In this document: piece by piece, positions 11,869-24,693 of the stretch
Numbering within the stretch: the stretch's first letter is position 1
Layout: every line of letters starts with the position of its first letter
Assembly (NCBI GenBank): GCA_013339765.2
Contig: JABSTR010001151.1
Span: 36,001 to 100,000, forward strand
Direction of reading: 5' to 3'
Length of the DNA: 64,000 nt
DNA from: Haemaphysalis longicornis
Taxonomy: Eukaryota > Arthropoda > Arachnida > Ixodida > Ixodidae
Made by a program: the position numbers and the translations under genes
Notes under the pieces: generated by a model
Databases searched by the model: none
Seen by the model: only the letters and a program-made list of their open reading frames with translations
Told to the model about the DNA's origin: nothing

Positions 11869-12047
11869 TACTAAAACACCGGAAAACTCGTTTACACCTC
11901 ACGCTAGAACGTAACGAGTACTAAAAAAAAAAACACCGGGACATTCGTTTACGCCTCGCGCTAGAGAGGTTCGTGCTTCGAACGAAAACTAAAACAACAC
12001 CGGGGCACTGGTTAGCCTTGCGAAGAGAGGTTCGTGCTAAAAAAAAA
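11869..12047 (+). repeat. Three tandem units of about 60 bp
   Basis: Each unit has a run of A, then an aacaccgg motif, a cgtttac-like block and a cgctaga or cgaagag block followed by ttcgtgct. They decay in identity from unit to unit. Confidence 0.7.
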
Positions 12048-12065
12048 AGTCAAAACTTTTACGCA

Positions 12066-12194
12066 AAGCTGATACCTCTACCCCCAACGGTTTTATCTCC
12101 GTTGGCAAAAACGCCAAGGCGCCAAGAATACACCTTAAACACGCATGCTTCGCCCCTCACTAGGTTTCACGTTAGTGGAGATGGCTCGGGATTT
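12066..12194 (+). repeat. Direct repeat, copy 1 of 2
   Basis: This segment is nearly identical to 12473-12595. Both contain aacgccaaggcgccaagaat, tgcttcgcccctcac and cacgttagtggagatggctc. The copies are about 400 bases apart. Confidence 0.9.
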
Positions 12195-12472
12195 TTGATC
12201 GAAGCATCTCATGGTCGGGGCTATGTGCTCCCTTGTTGTGGCGCGTCCACGCCCCCACTGCCATGCTCAGCTTCTGAACGCCCGGTGGTGTTCTGCCCTT
12301 ATGGCTCCTGGAGCGACCGTGGTGGCGGTGTTTTGGGCCGGACGAACGAGCACGCTGCCACGCGCCTTCGGAGTTTCAGTTGTCGTCGTCGGCGGCGGCG
12401 TGCGTCGGTGGGTCTCGGCGGGCCGTGATCATAAGCAGCCCACAACCATCCAGGAACGTGCATCGACCTCAA

Positions 12473-12595
12473 GACCTGTACCACCCAACGGTCTTATCTC
12501 CATTGGCAAAAAACGCCAAGGCGCCAAGAATACACCTAAACACTGCATGCTTCGCCCCTCACCAAATTTCACGTTAGTGGAGATGGCTCGGAATT
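12473..12595 (+). repeat. Direct repeat, copy 2 of 2
   Basis: This is the partner of 12066-12194. It differs by a few substitutions and single-base indels and is followed by a different downstream sequence. Confidence 0.9.
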
Positions 12596-12666
12596 TTTTA
12601 GCATTAAAACAGCTTTACAGCGAGGCTGTTGAAGCCTCAACGCTTGAAAGCGTGATACGCACGTTT

Positions 12667-13572
12667 TCACTGTTCTGCGAGAAATAAAGGAGGCAACACG
12701 TTCAAATTGTGCAAGAATGGCGGATGTTCCAAGGTAAAAATTTGTCTTGCTGGTTGTTTAGGGACTTGGGAACAATGACCAAATGCGCGTTTTCGTCCAC
12801 GTTTGGAGTTGGTGCATGTGGAGGGCGTAAAGTATTTTCGTTCTGTTCTGAAGGAACCCAATGTGGCAATCCGTTCGAATGCTCGGGAAATGTGGGCTAG
12901 GTTATGCGCCGCTGAAAAAAAAAAAGAGTTCCATTCCACTCTGTGAAGATGAGTGAACAGCGCAGCTGTTTGTGGATTAATAATTGGCCACAGACTCCCG
13001 TTCAAACCCCGCCGTCGAGCCGGGTAAGCGTTCAGAGGGATAGCCACGCCGAAGTATTGATTTTTCCGCCTGGCGGTATCCGTGGTCCCCACGGGCACAG
13101 CGCCTACACTTGGCGTCGTGGCCCGATCGTCGTCGGTGGTCTGCCTCCGCCGCGTTGGCACCCATTGCCGCCAATTTTTTTTCTTTATGAGTGGGCTACA
13201 AGACACAATGTGGGAAAGCCAGCTTACAAAGACAGAACTTACGCCAATCTCCTTAAAGTCGGCTTCGATTCCAAACACAGATGCGTTGCTGGGAAGATAT
13301 TTTTCCAGAGGGAAATATACGCCGTCATATATAAAAATATAAAGCGCTGAGACGAACAGGTGACCGAAGGGGGAGGTGTACCGACGTGAGGAAGAGGAAA
13401 GAGGCGTTTCCAGGTCTACGCAACCAAAAAAGGGTGAGTTTATAACAGCTCCGCTGTAAAAAATTGTGAAGCGGTGGATAAAATGCGCTGAAGAGAAAGG
13501 GGTCTGTTTTAAATTTATGCTCCAGTTCCCTACCCTACCGAAGCCTAAAAATGAAGCGTGAATAATGTCCAC
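12667..13572 (-). other. Long open frame lacking any ATG
   Basis: This is the longest open frame of the window not created by a microsatellite, about 301 codons. It begins only with a GTG, and the conceptual product has no internal methionine. No domain, signal peptide or cysteine pattern is recognisable. It is probably not translated as such. It could be a relic of a mobile-element frame or a chance opening. Confidence 0.2.
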
Positions 13573-14537
13573 TTATCCAGGCCTGCTGGCGCGTTTGCGG
13601 GCTGCAACTGCCCGGACGACGTGCGGTTGTCGTAAGGCCCGCTGTTTCACCAAACAGAGAAAGTTGCTGTATTGGAAGAGGAAGGAGAGGTGGACTCAGC
13701 CGATAACTGCCTCTCGGGTTGAGGGCACTTGAATCAAGAATGAGAATAGGTCTTGGCACAGTATATTGCCGAATATAAATACGAAGTCGTTACGATGGAG
13801 TATAGCTGTTTCACCAAACAGTAATTACATAGCACTAAAAGCGGGACTGTGCTACGAATTCCCGTTCGTGGTATTATGCCAGTGTAGACAGTAGCATTAT
13901 ATGCACATGCCTAAGAAGTGTCATTTCGTATGGGTGTGCGAGTTCTATGTTGTACAAAACCATAGGTTGGTTAGTAATTATTTAAAAGCCACGGAATAAT
14001 TTGGAACCCATCATAACAGCTCCTTAGATTGCCCTTGAAAATAGTTGCATATGCTTTCTGCAAGAATTATTGCATGCCTATCTCGTCTAGTTTCTGCCTA
14101 TCTGTCAATTTATCGCCTTTATGCCTGTGCCAAAGGTTAGAATTTCATGTTGGGAAAATTCAATCGGAGAAGAATTTAAAAAATGCGGCTTTACTACAGC
14201 GCGGAAATGGGTGGGCGCGCGCTGTCTGGTTCCCGTCACGCTTCGCCGTCTTTTAATCCAAATGAATGGGAGGATTGTTGCTCAGAAAAGTTGGATACTC
14301 TGAAATTATTGGTACTGCATTGCATTGAAATTCCCGCAGGTGGCGCGGGATACTGGAAAAGTTTGTTAATCTGAGCGTTTAGTTAAAGTGATCTTTCTAA
14401 AAATGAGATTTTACTGCGGCACAAGTACAACACGCGAAGAACACACTAGGCAATAGCTAGTCGCTCGATAGACCCGACCTGTCATAGCGTAGTCGAAACC
14501 GTTTTCACTCTTTCTTCGCAACATGAACGCTGTTTAA
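13573..14537. other. No recognised feature
   Basis: I saw no protein family, RNA or repeat match here. Confidence 0.5.
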
Positions 14538-15740
14538 TTAAAGGAGCCATGAAGACAAAATACAAGTTTGTTTTATTCGAAAGATTTCGTGTTTTATTGT
14601 GCCCCCAGCGCTTGTCCGGATACAAACGATGCTTTATTCACTGAGATATTATTCAGTTTAAGTTAAAATTTTTACTTTCCCACTAAATCACGTGTTTTCG
14701 TGGTCTGCAATGACATCACAGGAACCGACCGCTCTGCAGCCTAGGGTGCCTTGATTCGCGCGTGCGGCGTACAGGGTGGAGACACGCATTCGCTGACGCC
14801 GCCATTTTGGGTCACTCGCTCGCCGTCGAAGTAAGTCATTGTATCAAAACCGCGCTAAAATTATCGCCGAACGCGGTTTATTGGCGAAGTTTGAATCATC
14901 TTATCTGTTTCGCGTTGCTGGGTCTCGTGGGAAACGAAAAGAACAACGCGTTGAGCACGTTGATCCAATTGCGGCGGCACGGGACTGTTCAAATGTTGTC
15001 GTTCAATGAGGACGCCTCTCTCAAGCATTTTCTGGATTAATTAAAGTTTATTCTCTCTATATCCACCATGTACGGCGGCGCTGGCATCGAGGTACCCTAC
15101 GGCGGCGTTCGCGCGTTTGTTTACGCTAATGAACCTACATGGCGCCACCATACCGTGGCAAGACGTTTTCTGCCTTTGGTTTGTTTTTGACCGTATTTAA
15201 ACCTGGCTTGTTTTTGTTCTGGGAGGAAATAATCGTTTCGTGAAACATAGTGCTCGCGCGGCAAGTATGGTCACGTAAGAAACCGTTGCTTGCGTCAATC
15301 GACCAGTGTCGTCTGAGACAAACCCCGAAGCCCCGCAGTGCTTTGCAGCTAAACCAAGCATAGTGCGCGCAATACCAACAGCAGTACGCATCAGCACTTT
15401 TATGTTTACATGTGCTTTCATAACTTCCACTGCTTGTCCCACCATTCTTATTGCTTTAAAAGAAGGTGCCCTAAATTTAAGCTCAAATAGCTCGTTCTGG
15501 AAGCTTATAAGCTCAGCCTAATTTGCGTTTGCTTTTGCCGGCCTCCGCCAATCGCAGAGCAGGCTGGTATGACATCATAGGTTCTGTTGCGGAAAACGAG
15601 CGAGTGGGTCGCATGACCATTCATTTTTTTCCCTGATTATATAGCTTATTTGAGCAAAGTTTACGTCAAAAGTGGCGTCAGTATGATTCTAACGAGGCCG
15701 TCTTTTGAATGAACCAAACTTGCGTTTTGTCTGGCTCTTT
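14538..15740 (-). mobile_element. TTAA-flanked element, family A, longest copy
   Basis: The element begins TTAA then AGGAGCCATGAAGACAAAA and ends with the decayed inverse terminus (caaacttgcgttttgtctgg, then ctcttt). Over both ends it matches 31611-32454 in reverse orientation, and its right third matches 440-800. At about 1.2 kb it is longer than the 844-bp copy, mostly through extra internal sequence. A 92-codon frame at 14762-15040 shows no transposase motif. It is a non-autonomous DNA element. Confidence 0.85.
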
Positions 15741-16340
15741 GCGACAACAAACGTCACGCGCCTATCCACGTGACTGCGTTCGACTGCCCACTGGACAGCG
15801 TGCCCATGTGCTGGCGTTCCCTCTGGTAGGCGCGGCAGTGTGTCTGAAACTTGCAATGGCCCCCTAGGATAAGCCCGCGAAAGAAATCGCGACAAGCACC
15901 ATAGGGCGGCGAAAAATTCTTCCGGAGAGTGCCCGCAGCACACGTGATATAGGACAAGTCACGATCACCAGGGGTCAGCGCAGTGGTCAACACGAGTCGC
16001 CACCACACAAGGCAACGCAATGACAAACGCGATAGGTCGGCGCAAGTTATCGATTACTTTCGCAATACGGAACCAAGGGTGCACAAAGATGCACCGTGTA
16101 TTGAACGACAACGCCGGAAATGGTTATGCACAAATTTTCCGGCGCACAATTGAAACTTGTCTGCCGTTATTGTGCGTAGCCATGCTATGAGCCGGTTAAT
16201 ATATTTTTTAGCGCTAAGTTTATGCCTTAGTTGCTTGTGTCGCTTAAGCCGGAGGATGACAGGGTGACTCGGCCACATTACATAAGGTTATATTTTGAAT
16301 GAGGGCTGGCGAACGGAGGCCGGACCCAATTTGCAGCGAG
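15741..16340. other. No recognised feature
   Basis: No gene or repeat was recognised in this interval. Confidence 0.5.
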
Positions 16341-16344
16341 CCCG

Positions 16345-16572
16345 ATGGCTTCCCAAGGAATGGTTGTTGTTGATGATGATGATGACGATGACGATGACGA
16401 CGACGATGATGATACAGACCCACATAAACTGGGCAACTGGCGCGTTCTGTTCTGTCACCGCATCGTCGCCGATGGACTTGCCACATATTGTCATGTGCAT
16501 GTGTACAACTGTGAAGCGACGTGGGCAAACGTCATACCCGAGAAGGGACTGCAGCTATCATCCAGTGCGTGA
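16345..16572 (+). other. ATG frame over a GAT/GAC microsatellite
   Basis: The 75-codon frame starts at an ATG and encodes about 14 consecutive aspartates from a GAT/GAC array (about 16371-16412), then about 50 residues containing several cysteines and histidines. No family is recognised. A microsatellite-driven frame is the likelier explanation. Confidence 0.15.
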
Positions 16573-16579
16573 TATCACC

Positions 16580-18020
16580 TAATTTCCACATGATCTATTT
16601 ACGACGAAGCTTAGTTCGTAACATTTCTGGCATGGCGGCTGAACTCAAGAGAGGCGGCTCTCAGGCTGCCACAACGGTCTGCTATGGAGCCTTTTAATTC
16701 CTTCGTCCCGGGAGCAACCATTTTACCAGTGGGCTGTGCTAGCGGATCCACGAATGGCGCAGTCGACAGGATGAGGTAACTGCGCATGCGCAACACAGCC
16801 CAGAGCATGGCCCGATCGTATTAACGGATGAAATGGTCTATAGCGTCATTTAAAAGGAAAATCTGTCATCGCGACCCGCATACCTTTTCCAAGCCTCAGG
16901 CGCCGGCCACGTCATTTAGTTGTTTACTTACCGATCTTGGTAGCACGCACGTCAACCATGCGCGCCTGGGATTATAGTCACGATTGGCCTCTCAGTCTCA
17001 TGACACTCCTGCAATATGCTATTTTCTTTGGCCTGGCATTTTGAGTTTCAAGCTATTATGGAAATCGGGAAATTACACCAGAAGGGTGTCACCCGAGACG
17101 GAAAAGAGTGGCTTGATGAGTGTGCAATTGCATGTTTGGCGAGATAATTATTGCACATTGCGGCGGGGAGATACGCATACGATGCGTTCAGGCAACCGCC
17201 TACTCCTGAGCGCAATTTGGAGGAAAGTTTAAGTGGGAAATGACGCTTGAGATACACGCTTCCCGCGTTTATCCGGAAAAAAGAGAGCCTAATGCTAGCA
17301 CTGAAATTACAAAGTGTTCGAAATTGCAGACGCCCTTTTCTGGTCTCTAAGGCCTTAAACAAGGGCGCTAAAGGCTGCACAATTTTTTGTTGTTACTGAA
17401 AGATCACGCGCTTCGTAGCATGCCTTGTGTGCTGAGAAAAACATTAAAACACTTAAAGCTGGCATTCCCATCCGACCTTCCCCTTTTATTTTTCGTGACG
17501 TTGAGAGCACTAGCTGCCAAAGCTAACTGACAAAGTTTGAAAGTTTGAAGGTTTACTTCCCAAAAAGTACATATACAGATTTTTATCGAGGGGATTCGGG
17601 AAAAAGCTGCTCAATTGCAACTTGACAGGCCCAAATACCCATTCAGCAACAGCCCAGCGGGCTAACACAATCGTCTTAAATATAGAGAAGGAGAGAATGA
17701 AAAGAAAAAAATTAAAGAGAAAAACACAACACCGAAAAATCGAAAGGCATATAGACAGCGGTAGATATCAAGCGCTGGGTACGAAATAAAGGAACGATAG
17801 TACCTTTAAACTACAGGTCATCCAAAAAAGGCTAAAAACAAAGACGACAGACACATAACGGCGATACAGTCACTGACATAGATGTAGTGAATGGTAAAGC
17901 AAGTAAAAATAATGAAAACAACGTACTGGAAATAATAGTTTGCAATGAGTGTGTTACAAAGCAAGTGTAGGCGAAAACGAGACAACAAAAACAAACGTAT
18001 AGGGCAAGGTTCAAAGCTTG
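16580..18020. other. No recognised feature
   Basis: The interval is A-rich from about 17690 to 18000. No terminal repeats or coding exons were recognised. Confidence 0.5.
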
Positions 18021-18029
18021 CAGACCAGG

Positions 18030-18150
18030 GTGTCGAACCGGAATTTTTTCGGGTTCGGTTCGGGTTCGCGTTCAAGCTTTTAGGGTTCAGTTCCGGTTCG
18101 GTTCCGGAGCACCATTCTGTTCACGTTCGAACCGGTTCAAACGGGTCCGG
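18030..18150. repeat. Degenerate GGTTCG/GAACCG low-complexity tract
   Basis: The hexamers ggttcg and gaaccg recur many times with slippage. No second element end could be paired with it. Confidence 0.6.
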
Positions 18151-18159
18151 AGAAAAAAA

Positions 18160-21100
18160 ACACGAGGTTTTTGTGTTTAATACTTTTATTGCTGCGTTTT
18201 CGTTCCTCTAAAGTCGCTGTAAAAACAAATTCTTAATGTAGGTTTCTTTGCGCAAATGTTTTGATTTTGCAAACTTGAATGTTTTCTATGTGAGGTCAGC
18301 GACTAAAAAACAGAATTGAAATAAAAGGTTCGCAGGGACACTTAAGGCTGCTTATGTAGCTACTCTTTACTATATGTGTAAGCATTATTCCTGAACTAGA
18401 TCCCCTCTCGACCGACCCTCGAGAAAACCCAACACTCCGGTTTTGATAACAAAAACCCCGCCTCCAAAAAGGGTGCGTACGAGAAAGAGACTCTTTGTTT
18501 TCGCCAGTTTATTTTCTAATAATTTAGTTTAGTTCATTTACATAATTGAATTTCATTTTGTTCTTATTCATAAACCCGCAATTTCATACCCCGCAGTTGT
18601 TTTGTTGAGGAAACAAAAAAGGCTGACGATTGGAATACTCCCTAATGCGAAATTTGAGCGCGGCGCGAACAGCAGTTTTCTGGGCGACGGCGCATAGCGG
18701 CTGCGTCTCAGGAATGATCGCGTCATCAGCGAACGAGCGGTGGCATGCGCTGTTCTCTGGCGTTATATCTTAGCTCGTTGCCACGCCCTCCCAATCACAC
18801 TTTCTCCATACTTTCATCCTTCGCTTTCCTGCTCGCTCTGTCTTCGATGGCCTCTTTGTTCTCATGGTCACAACAAGGCCGAGGCTGAGGGGCTACGCGA
18901 AACCACAGGAGCAGGCGCTTAAGAGCTGCGCTCTAAATCATGACTCTACGTAGTCGCCGCGGTGCCACCTTGTGATGCACTCCCCTCGCCGAGAAGTGAC
19001 GGGCCGCACCTCGTCTCCGAATTATGCACCCTTGCCGCAATCTTCCGGCCAGCAGGCATGTAGTCTTCTATACCCGGTTACAACTTAAGAATGGCAACTT
19101 TCGTTGCCTCATCACCGCAGCCGGATGTTACTCTGCGCGGCGCAAGTAGTGCGTTACTAACAATATTTTGAACATGGCATGAGCCGTTTTCCTGATTTTG
19201 TGGACTTAATATGCTTGTAAACTACTGCAGTGACGACAAATAAACTACGTGAGAAAAAGCAGGCGATATCACGCATTCATAGCAATCTCCTTTCAAAACG
19301 CGCGCGCCCGTTGACATCCGGGTCCGTCGCTTTGGCGGAGTGATACCGTACATGAGCTATTGCCGTTCTTAACTTGTTCCCGAGTATTGGCGGTGAGATG
19401 TTTAAGTGGCGCCCTCTGGCCCTGACGTCAGCTTGGGGACTCGCGCCACGGTCGTCTGCTACACTCCGCTTGTGAGGAGCAGCAGCGCCTGTTCTCGGAA
19501 TCGCCGGCTTTGATGTTTAATGCACTTATTTTTGCCTACTTCTGGCAACTCTGAATAATTTCATGCTGTATCTCGCACAAGTTCGCGACACACGAGGAGA
19601 GACAGAACAACCTTCTTCAGAGCATCGGTGAGACAATCGTCTTTAACTCGTTCTTTCTAGCTTACTTGTGAGGTTCAGTGCTCAGGGCATCTCGATAAGT
19701 ATTCAAAATGCGTAGGCTTCCCTAAAGTATATTTGAGATGCTCTTATGAAAACTCAACGGTCTAATGCTACGCACTATGCAGGGGTCCCCTACACGCCGA
19801 TCGCACGGCAGGAAATAAAGCGGCTGTCTTCTATTTCTTTCATTGTTGTTGGGTTGTATCAGATGAATGTTTTTTTTTTCTGCGCCCAACGCTTCTATTT
19901 TTCTGCACCGCCACAAACATCTTATTAGGAAGTTTGAAGAGATTGTAAAGACTCACAAAGTTTGTGTGAATATTTTCTTCAGGCTGTACGCATACATACC
20001 GTTCCTCACAAATCGGCTTTCGTTACGCGGCTGCGTGCAAGAAGGTGCATATCCGCAGCGTGCATTGTTTATTCACATGCAAATACAATGAGGAAGTTGA
20101 ATTGTCCTACGTCACCGCAAAATGGCGCAGACCACGTTGTCCAGAGTAATCGAAGGCGGCTTTTGCGCCCGAATTCCTATACTAATCATTGTTATCATAA
20201 TGAACTGACTCTCAACCCGAAGAGTTATGACATGATTACGGTGTTTGCGGCTTCATATACTCGCTCACAAACGCACTAAATAGTATACGTGCCGGTTTCC
20301 AGTATAACAAGAATCGAAACCGATGAATATGTCCAAGCAGCTCTTCATTGTTTTCCAACCCATCCAGGCATAAAGAACAAATCCTGGCCTACTCTGGATG
20401 GCGTACTATGAATTGAAAAAAATTACTCTCTTGTCCTGGACTGAGGACCGCGACCACTAACCAGCTAGATTTCACTGTTGAAAAGTTTTCTCCTCCTCCT
20501 CCTACTCTTGAGTGCAGTTTTACTAAACGATCTGAATGTTGAAAACATATGGCTCTGGGAAATGTACCGGAATATACCTCCAGGTCTGAACAAACATAGT
20601 GTTACTGTATTTTTACCATAGATGTGAGTATAGTTTTGCTCAATAAGCATCCATACTGATTAGAAGCCTGGTATAAAGTCAGCCCGCGCCTATACACTCA
20701 GTAGGTTATTTGTAACTCAACCTACCATTTTTGCGGCCCATAATGCGTGTCGGCATACTTTCATACAGTGACAACATTAAGTGATGTGATACAATACTTT
20801 CGAGCTTTCGGTAAGGTTGCGAAAATTGTTTTACTTAACATACGATTAAATGCATTCTGCCAAAGCCGAGAGCCCAAAGGGCTGGAATTTGATTTGGTCT
20901 TGCATTTTAGCTGTCGTCCGTTATTAGCAGCTGGCTGTTCCCTTTGTTCCAAAGATTGCCTAATACAGAAGCTGGCGCCTAGCTCCGACTCTTCGCGCTC
21001 CGCACAGGACCGGCTTCGCAAGGAATGGGGCGACGCCGGCAATGTTTTTTCGGCAGCGGTATCTAAAACTGTACTTCAAATCACACCTTGAGCTAGTGCA

Positions 21101-22075
21101 TGCGATTTTAAGCCTATTGTTACGATAAAAAGTTACGCATACGCAAAGTGTGCTGCGGACAAGCATCAGACGTCAACCGAGCGCAAAGAAACAGCAGGGA
21201 GAGCAAGCCTGAGTGAAGCAGACGACAAATGTGAGAATCCCTAAGCCGACGTCATGGAGGCGCGCTTCGCAGCGCCGCGCGTGGTCGCGCTCACCGCCAA
21301 TAGCCAGTGGGCAGCGCCCCGTTCCGGCGCCCTCCCCCCCCTTCCGCCTCCCCAATGTCGTGTCCTCTCTTGAATCTTCTGGCAATGAAGAGCCTCGCTG
21401 CAGGCTGCCCGTTGCCGGGTCAGTCCCCTAAGCAGACGACCCTTCCGTCCACCATCGTTTTTTTGGTAGCATCGAGTGTCGCCGTAGTGCGGCTTTGCGA
21501 ACACCCCCCCCCCCCCCCCCCTCCACACACACACACACTCTCCAGGCAGCTCGTGAAGGGTTGCCCTTTGTCTCCAAATCACTAATCTCCACTGGAAGCT
21601 TCTGCTGGCTAGCAGGCAGGCAGACAAGTAGTGTACTGGCAAGCGGGCAGCCTCTTTGGAGGGCAGGCAACCCATCTGGGTAGAAGAGCCTGCCCAGCCG
21701 CCATCTGTTTTGGTAACATCCAATGTGTGCGCATGTACGCGCGCACGCCCACGCATTTTCGCACAGTGAGGAAAAAATCGCATTAAAAAAACTGCCTGGT
21801 CTAGTCCCAACGGCGGTTTAGCTTATAAACACGAGATAATTAGCAGTGCTACAAGTCAAAAACTGTCTGGCGTCGGCGTCAGCGTCCACCTGCAAAGCGT
21901 GTCAGGTGGCGTTTAGAGCGATTTCATTCTCCCCAACTTCCACGTGCTAGCAAACCGCCGAGAAGGAAGGAACGGCTCTAATGACTCGCCAGATACAGGG
22001 AAACCCCGACGATTGAAACTTGCTAATGACACTTCAGGGACATGTGACAGCGAGTGGGTTATAGCAAATGTAGTA
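18160..22075. other. Long interval without recognised gene
   Basis: Two GC-richer patches (about 18655-19080 and 19290-19520) could be regulatory or repeat-derived. A run of about 18 C lies near 21504-21521 beside a short CA array. Small reading frames on both strands show no recognisable family. Confidence 0.45.
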
Positions 22076-22079
22076 GTAA

Positions 22080-22530
22080 ATTCACAAGCAGCACTGTAAC
22101 GCCCTGAATGTCCACAAAAATGCACATTTAGCAAAGTTACACCTGTAATTGCTATAATAGCATAAACGGAGATAATTGGTGGGACAGAATTTTGAAGACA
22201 AAAAATCCAAAAATAGAAAAATTAAATTTTCTCAAAAAGTGATCTCACAAAATAAAAAATATGGATTTATACATTTCTCCACAAGACCGAAGAATAAACA
22301 AAAAATTTCCGTGAAAACAAAGTGGGAAATACTAATAAAAAATAGCGTAAATGGACGAAGTCGGCAGTACGCCTTGCATCGTCGAAAAAAAAAAAACCCT
22401 ATTAGCGAGGTAAACGCACTTCATCGCTATACTGGTATATACGTTTACATACATCATAGGTGAAAAGAACTTAAAAAGAATAAAATCTTCCAATGTTTTT
22501 TTCTACTCATAGCCATATTTGGCTGCAAGG
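22080..22530 (+). repeat. Dispersed repeat family D, copy 2
   Basis: This segment matches 7195-7650 in the opposite orientation over about 450 bases, with the same block order. It is AT-rich and non-coding. Confidence 0.65.
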
Positions 22531-22639
22531 AACTAACAGTCTACACAAGCGGCATAAGAATGCTGTGCATTAGTAGCCAGTTCTCTGAATTTATGCATAT
22601 CTATTTCTTTCAGTTTCGTTGCTTCCAGCACAGTTGCCT

Positions 22640-22700
22640 CAAATATACAATTAAACCCCGTTAATTCGGATTTTCCGGTACCGAAGAGATTGTCCCAATC
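22640..22700 (+). mobile_element. Single end of a pogo/Tigger-like element
   Basis: The sequence ttaaaccccgttaattcgga resembles the termini of pogo/Tigger elements. No matching inverted end was found nearby, so it is likely a solitary or truncated terminus. Confidence 0.3.
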
Positions 22701-23130
22701 AACAGAGCGTCCAAATTATCGCGAGTACGGTCACAACACCTAAATAATTAGTTGCTGTCATTTGCTGACAACAGAAAAGTGTTCGACACGAAAGACAGAA
22801 AAAAAGACAATTTCATGGTCGCCTCCGGCGGGTACTTCCAGCAAGAGAGGTGTGGTGCCGTCATTAAACGTGACCAGGCAGCTGAATGGCCTTCCGCTTA
22901 TCGTCCACGGATCCAGTACTTATCAAAGAGGCGGAATGTTTGTACACGAAAAGGACCCGGAAATGTGTAGAAATGCCGGCCTGTACAACATTCACAGCGG
23001 CATTTAAACGAGAAAACATAACCAAGTGTTCTAAGAAATTCCGTATCCCACGACTACTGCACGATTCGTAACCAAGGAGGAGCTTCCGCTCTGGAATATC
23101 GCCGAAATGGATCAGGCAAAATTTACCTTA

Positions 23131-23275
23131 ATTTTGGCAGTTCCTGCCCCGACTAACATTTTGTGGGCGACATAAACGCCCCAGTCCTAAATCAGACTAA
23201 ATATACGTGGTTGTGGCAATTCCCGCCCATATTAACAGTTCATGGGTGACATAAACGCCCCAGTCTTAAAATGTA
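23131..23275 (+). repeat. Two tandem units of about 80 bp
   Basis: Two units share gacataaacgccccagtc and ggca(g/a)ttcc(t/c)gccc at about 80-base spacing. Confidence 0.75.
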
Positions 23276-23279
23276 GGTT

Positions 23280-23970
23280 TCCTTTTGAAGCTCGTCTGCG
23301 CACGTGCAAAAGTTCACAGAGAAGGCTCGAATTTGTATAAAAACACCAAAACGGCGATTCTGTGTGTAGAAGCGCCGTCATTCTTGCGGGAAAACGTAAT
23401 GTTTTTTCAGAGAAGGGAGCACGGATTGACGGCAACCTTTTCAGTGGCTGCGGCGTTCTGACCATAACTGGAGCGCCACGTTTGTAGGAGCTCCGGCGGG
23501 ACGGCTTACAAGCCCGACAAATGGCGAACTTGGGTATGGCAGCCGTCCCGGTCAACGGTTGCGGTGAGAACCACAGTTATCTTCGGGATATCTTTTCGAG
23601 CCACTGCCCCCGTACCGAAGCGAGCGGAACCTGGTGAAAACAAAGTGCCTTCACCGTGAGTCTACGGGCTTCCTCAGCTGTACGCAAGAAATACCATCGT
23701 GTACAGTATGTTCTCTTAAAGTACGCGATGAAGCAGTGCTGGGAACAAAAACTCTGCTTACTTTTCTTGCGGAAACAGGGCTAGAAGAGGTTCTGTGAAC
23801 CCGCTGAGCATGTACATTTTATATGTGTGTGCTTTTCCCCTCCCCCTACTTCTTATTTCTTTCCTTTTCTTTTTCTCTGTATTTTCCGCTGTCACCTCAC
23901 TGTATTCACCCCATCTGGAGTAGCAAGCCCTACCGTTAGTGGGGATGACCTCTTCAGCGTTCATTAAAGG
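23280..23970. other. No recognised feature
   Basis: No coding or repeat element was recognised. A pyrimidine-rich run lies near 23835-23880. Confidence 0.45.

Positions 23971-23972
<2 letters not shown>

Positions 23973-24046
<74 letters not shown>
23973..24046. repeat. (CT)n microsatellite
   Basis: An essentially pure CT array of about 37 units. It opens an arginine/glutamate frame on the minus strand that is not a gene. Confidence 0.97.
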
Positions 24047-24050
<4 letters not shown>

Positions 24051-24283
24051 GTACGATGCAAAATATTGCAGGATCTTTCGGAATATTCTTTCGCGAAGGC
24101 GTTTCTTCTGGCTAGGTTTGTCGCCGAGTCTCCTGCCTAAGTCAAATATAACCTCAAGCCTCGGCGTCAGTCTCACTATAGCTACTTTTTCAGAATCACT
24201 TTTCATGCTGCTTCTACACTGCCTCAACGTAATTTAAAAGCCAGTCAAGGATACGCACAAAATTTGTGACGCACGCTCGTTTT

Positions 24284-24693
24284 TAGCACGAAAGTGTTTT
24301 ATTCCCGGATACACGAAGATTTCGCTGACGTCATATCCGTCACGGAAGTGATGCCAGTACAATAAAGCAAGAGGCCTGTAAAGGGTGCACCCGTGCATAC
24401 AGGATCTTCTTGAGGGGAAGCAACCTTTAGTTACTAAAGAGTACGTTATACTTCTGGTTGTTTGTTTTCAGGTTTTATATTTCAACACGAAAGTGTTTTA
24501 TGCCGCGATACCCCAAGATTTCACTGACGTCATCGCCGTCACGGAAATGACTCTAGCACACCTCTGCCGAAGCGACCCGCCAGCAGGACTTCGCTCGCAG
24601 GACGTCGCCAAGCACACCCAAAAGACAGCCACCGACCCACAAATCGTACTCAGCTGCAGATTTCTCTGCACATTTTATTTTCGTGTTTGACGC
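24284..24693 (+). repeat. Duplicated segment P, copy 1 (left part)
   Basis: This segment matches 26601-26995 almost throughout. It contains two internal units of about 200 bp, each with a version of aacacgaaagtgttttatgc followed by a ctgacgtcat motif. A SINE-like insertion interrupts it after 24693, and its short right part resumes near 25188. Confidence 0.85.

Noticed and set aside
19290..19520. CpG-rich promoter with a TGACGTCA site
   Set aside because: No downstream exon can be attached, and the same motif recurs in dispersed repeats of this window.
21241..21810. A 189-codon minus-strand frame
   Set aside because: It crosses a C/G homopolymer and CA array, is low in complexity, and matches no family.
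23964..24227. A minus-strand frame ending in Arg-Glu repeats
   Set aside because: It is created by the (CT)n array.
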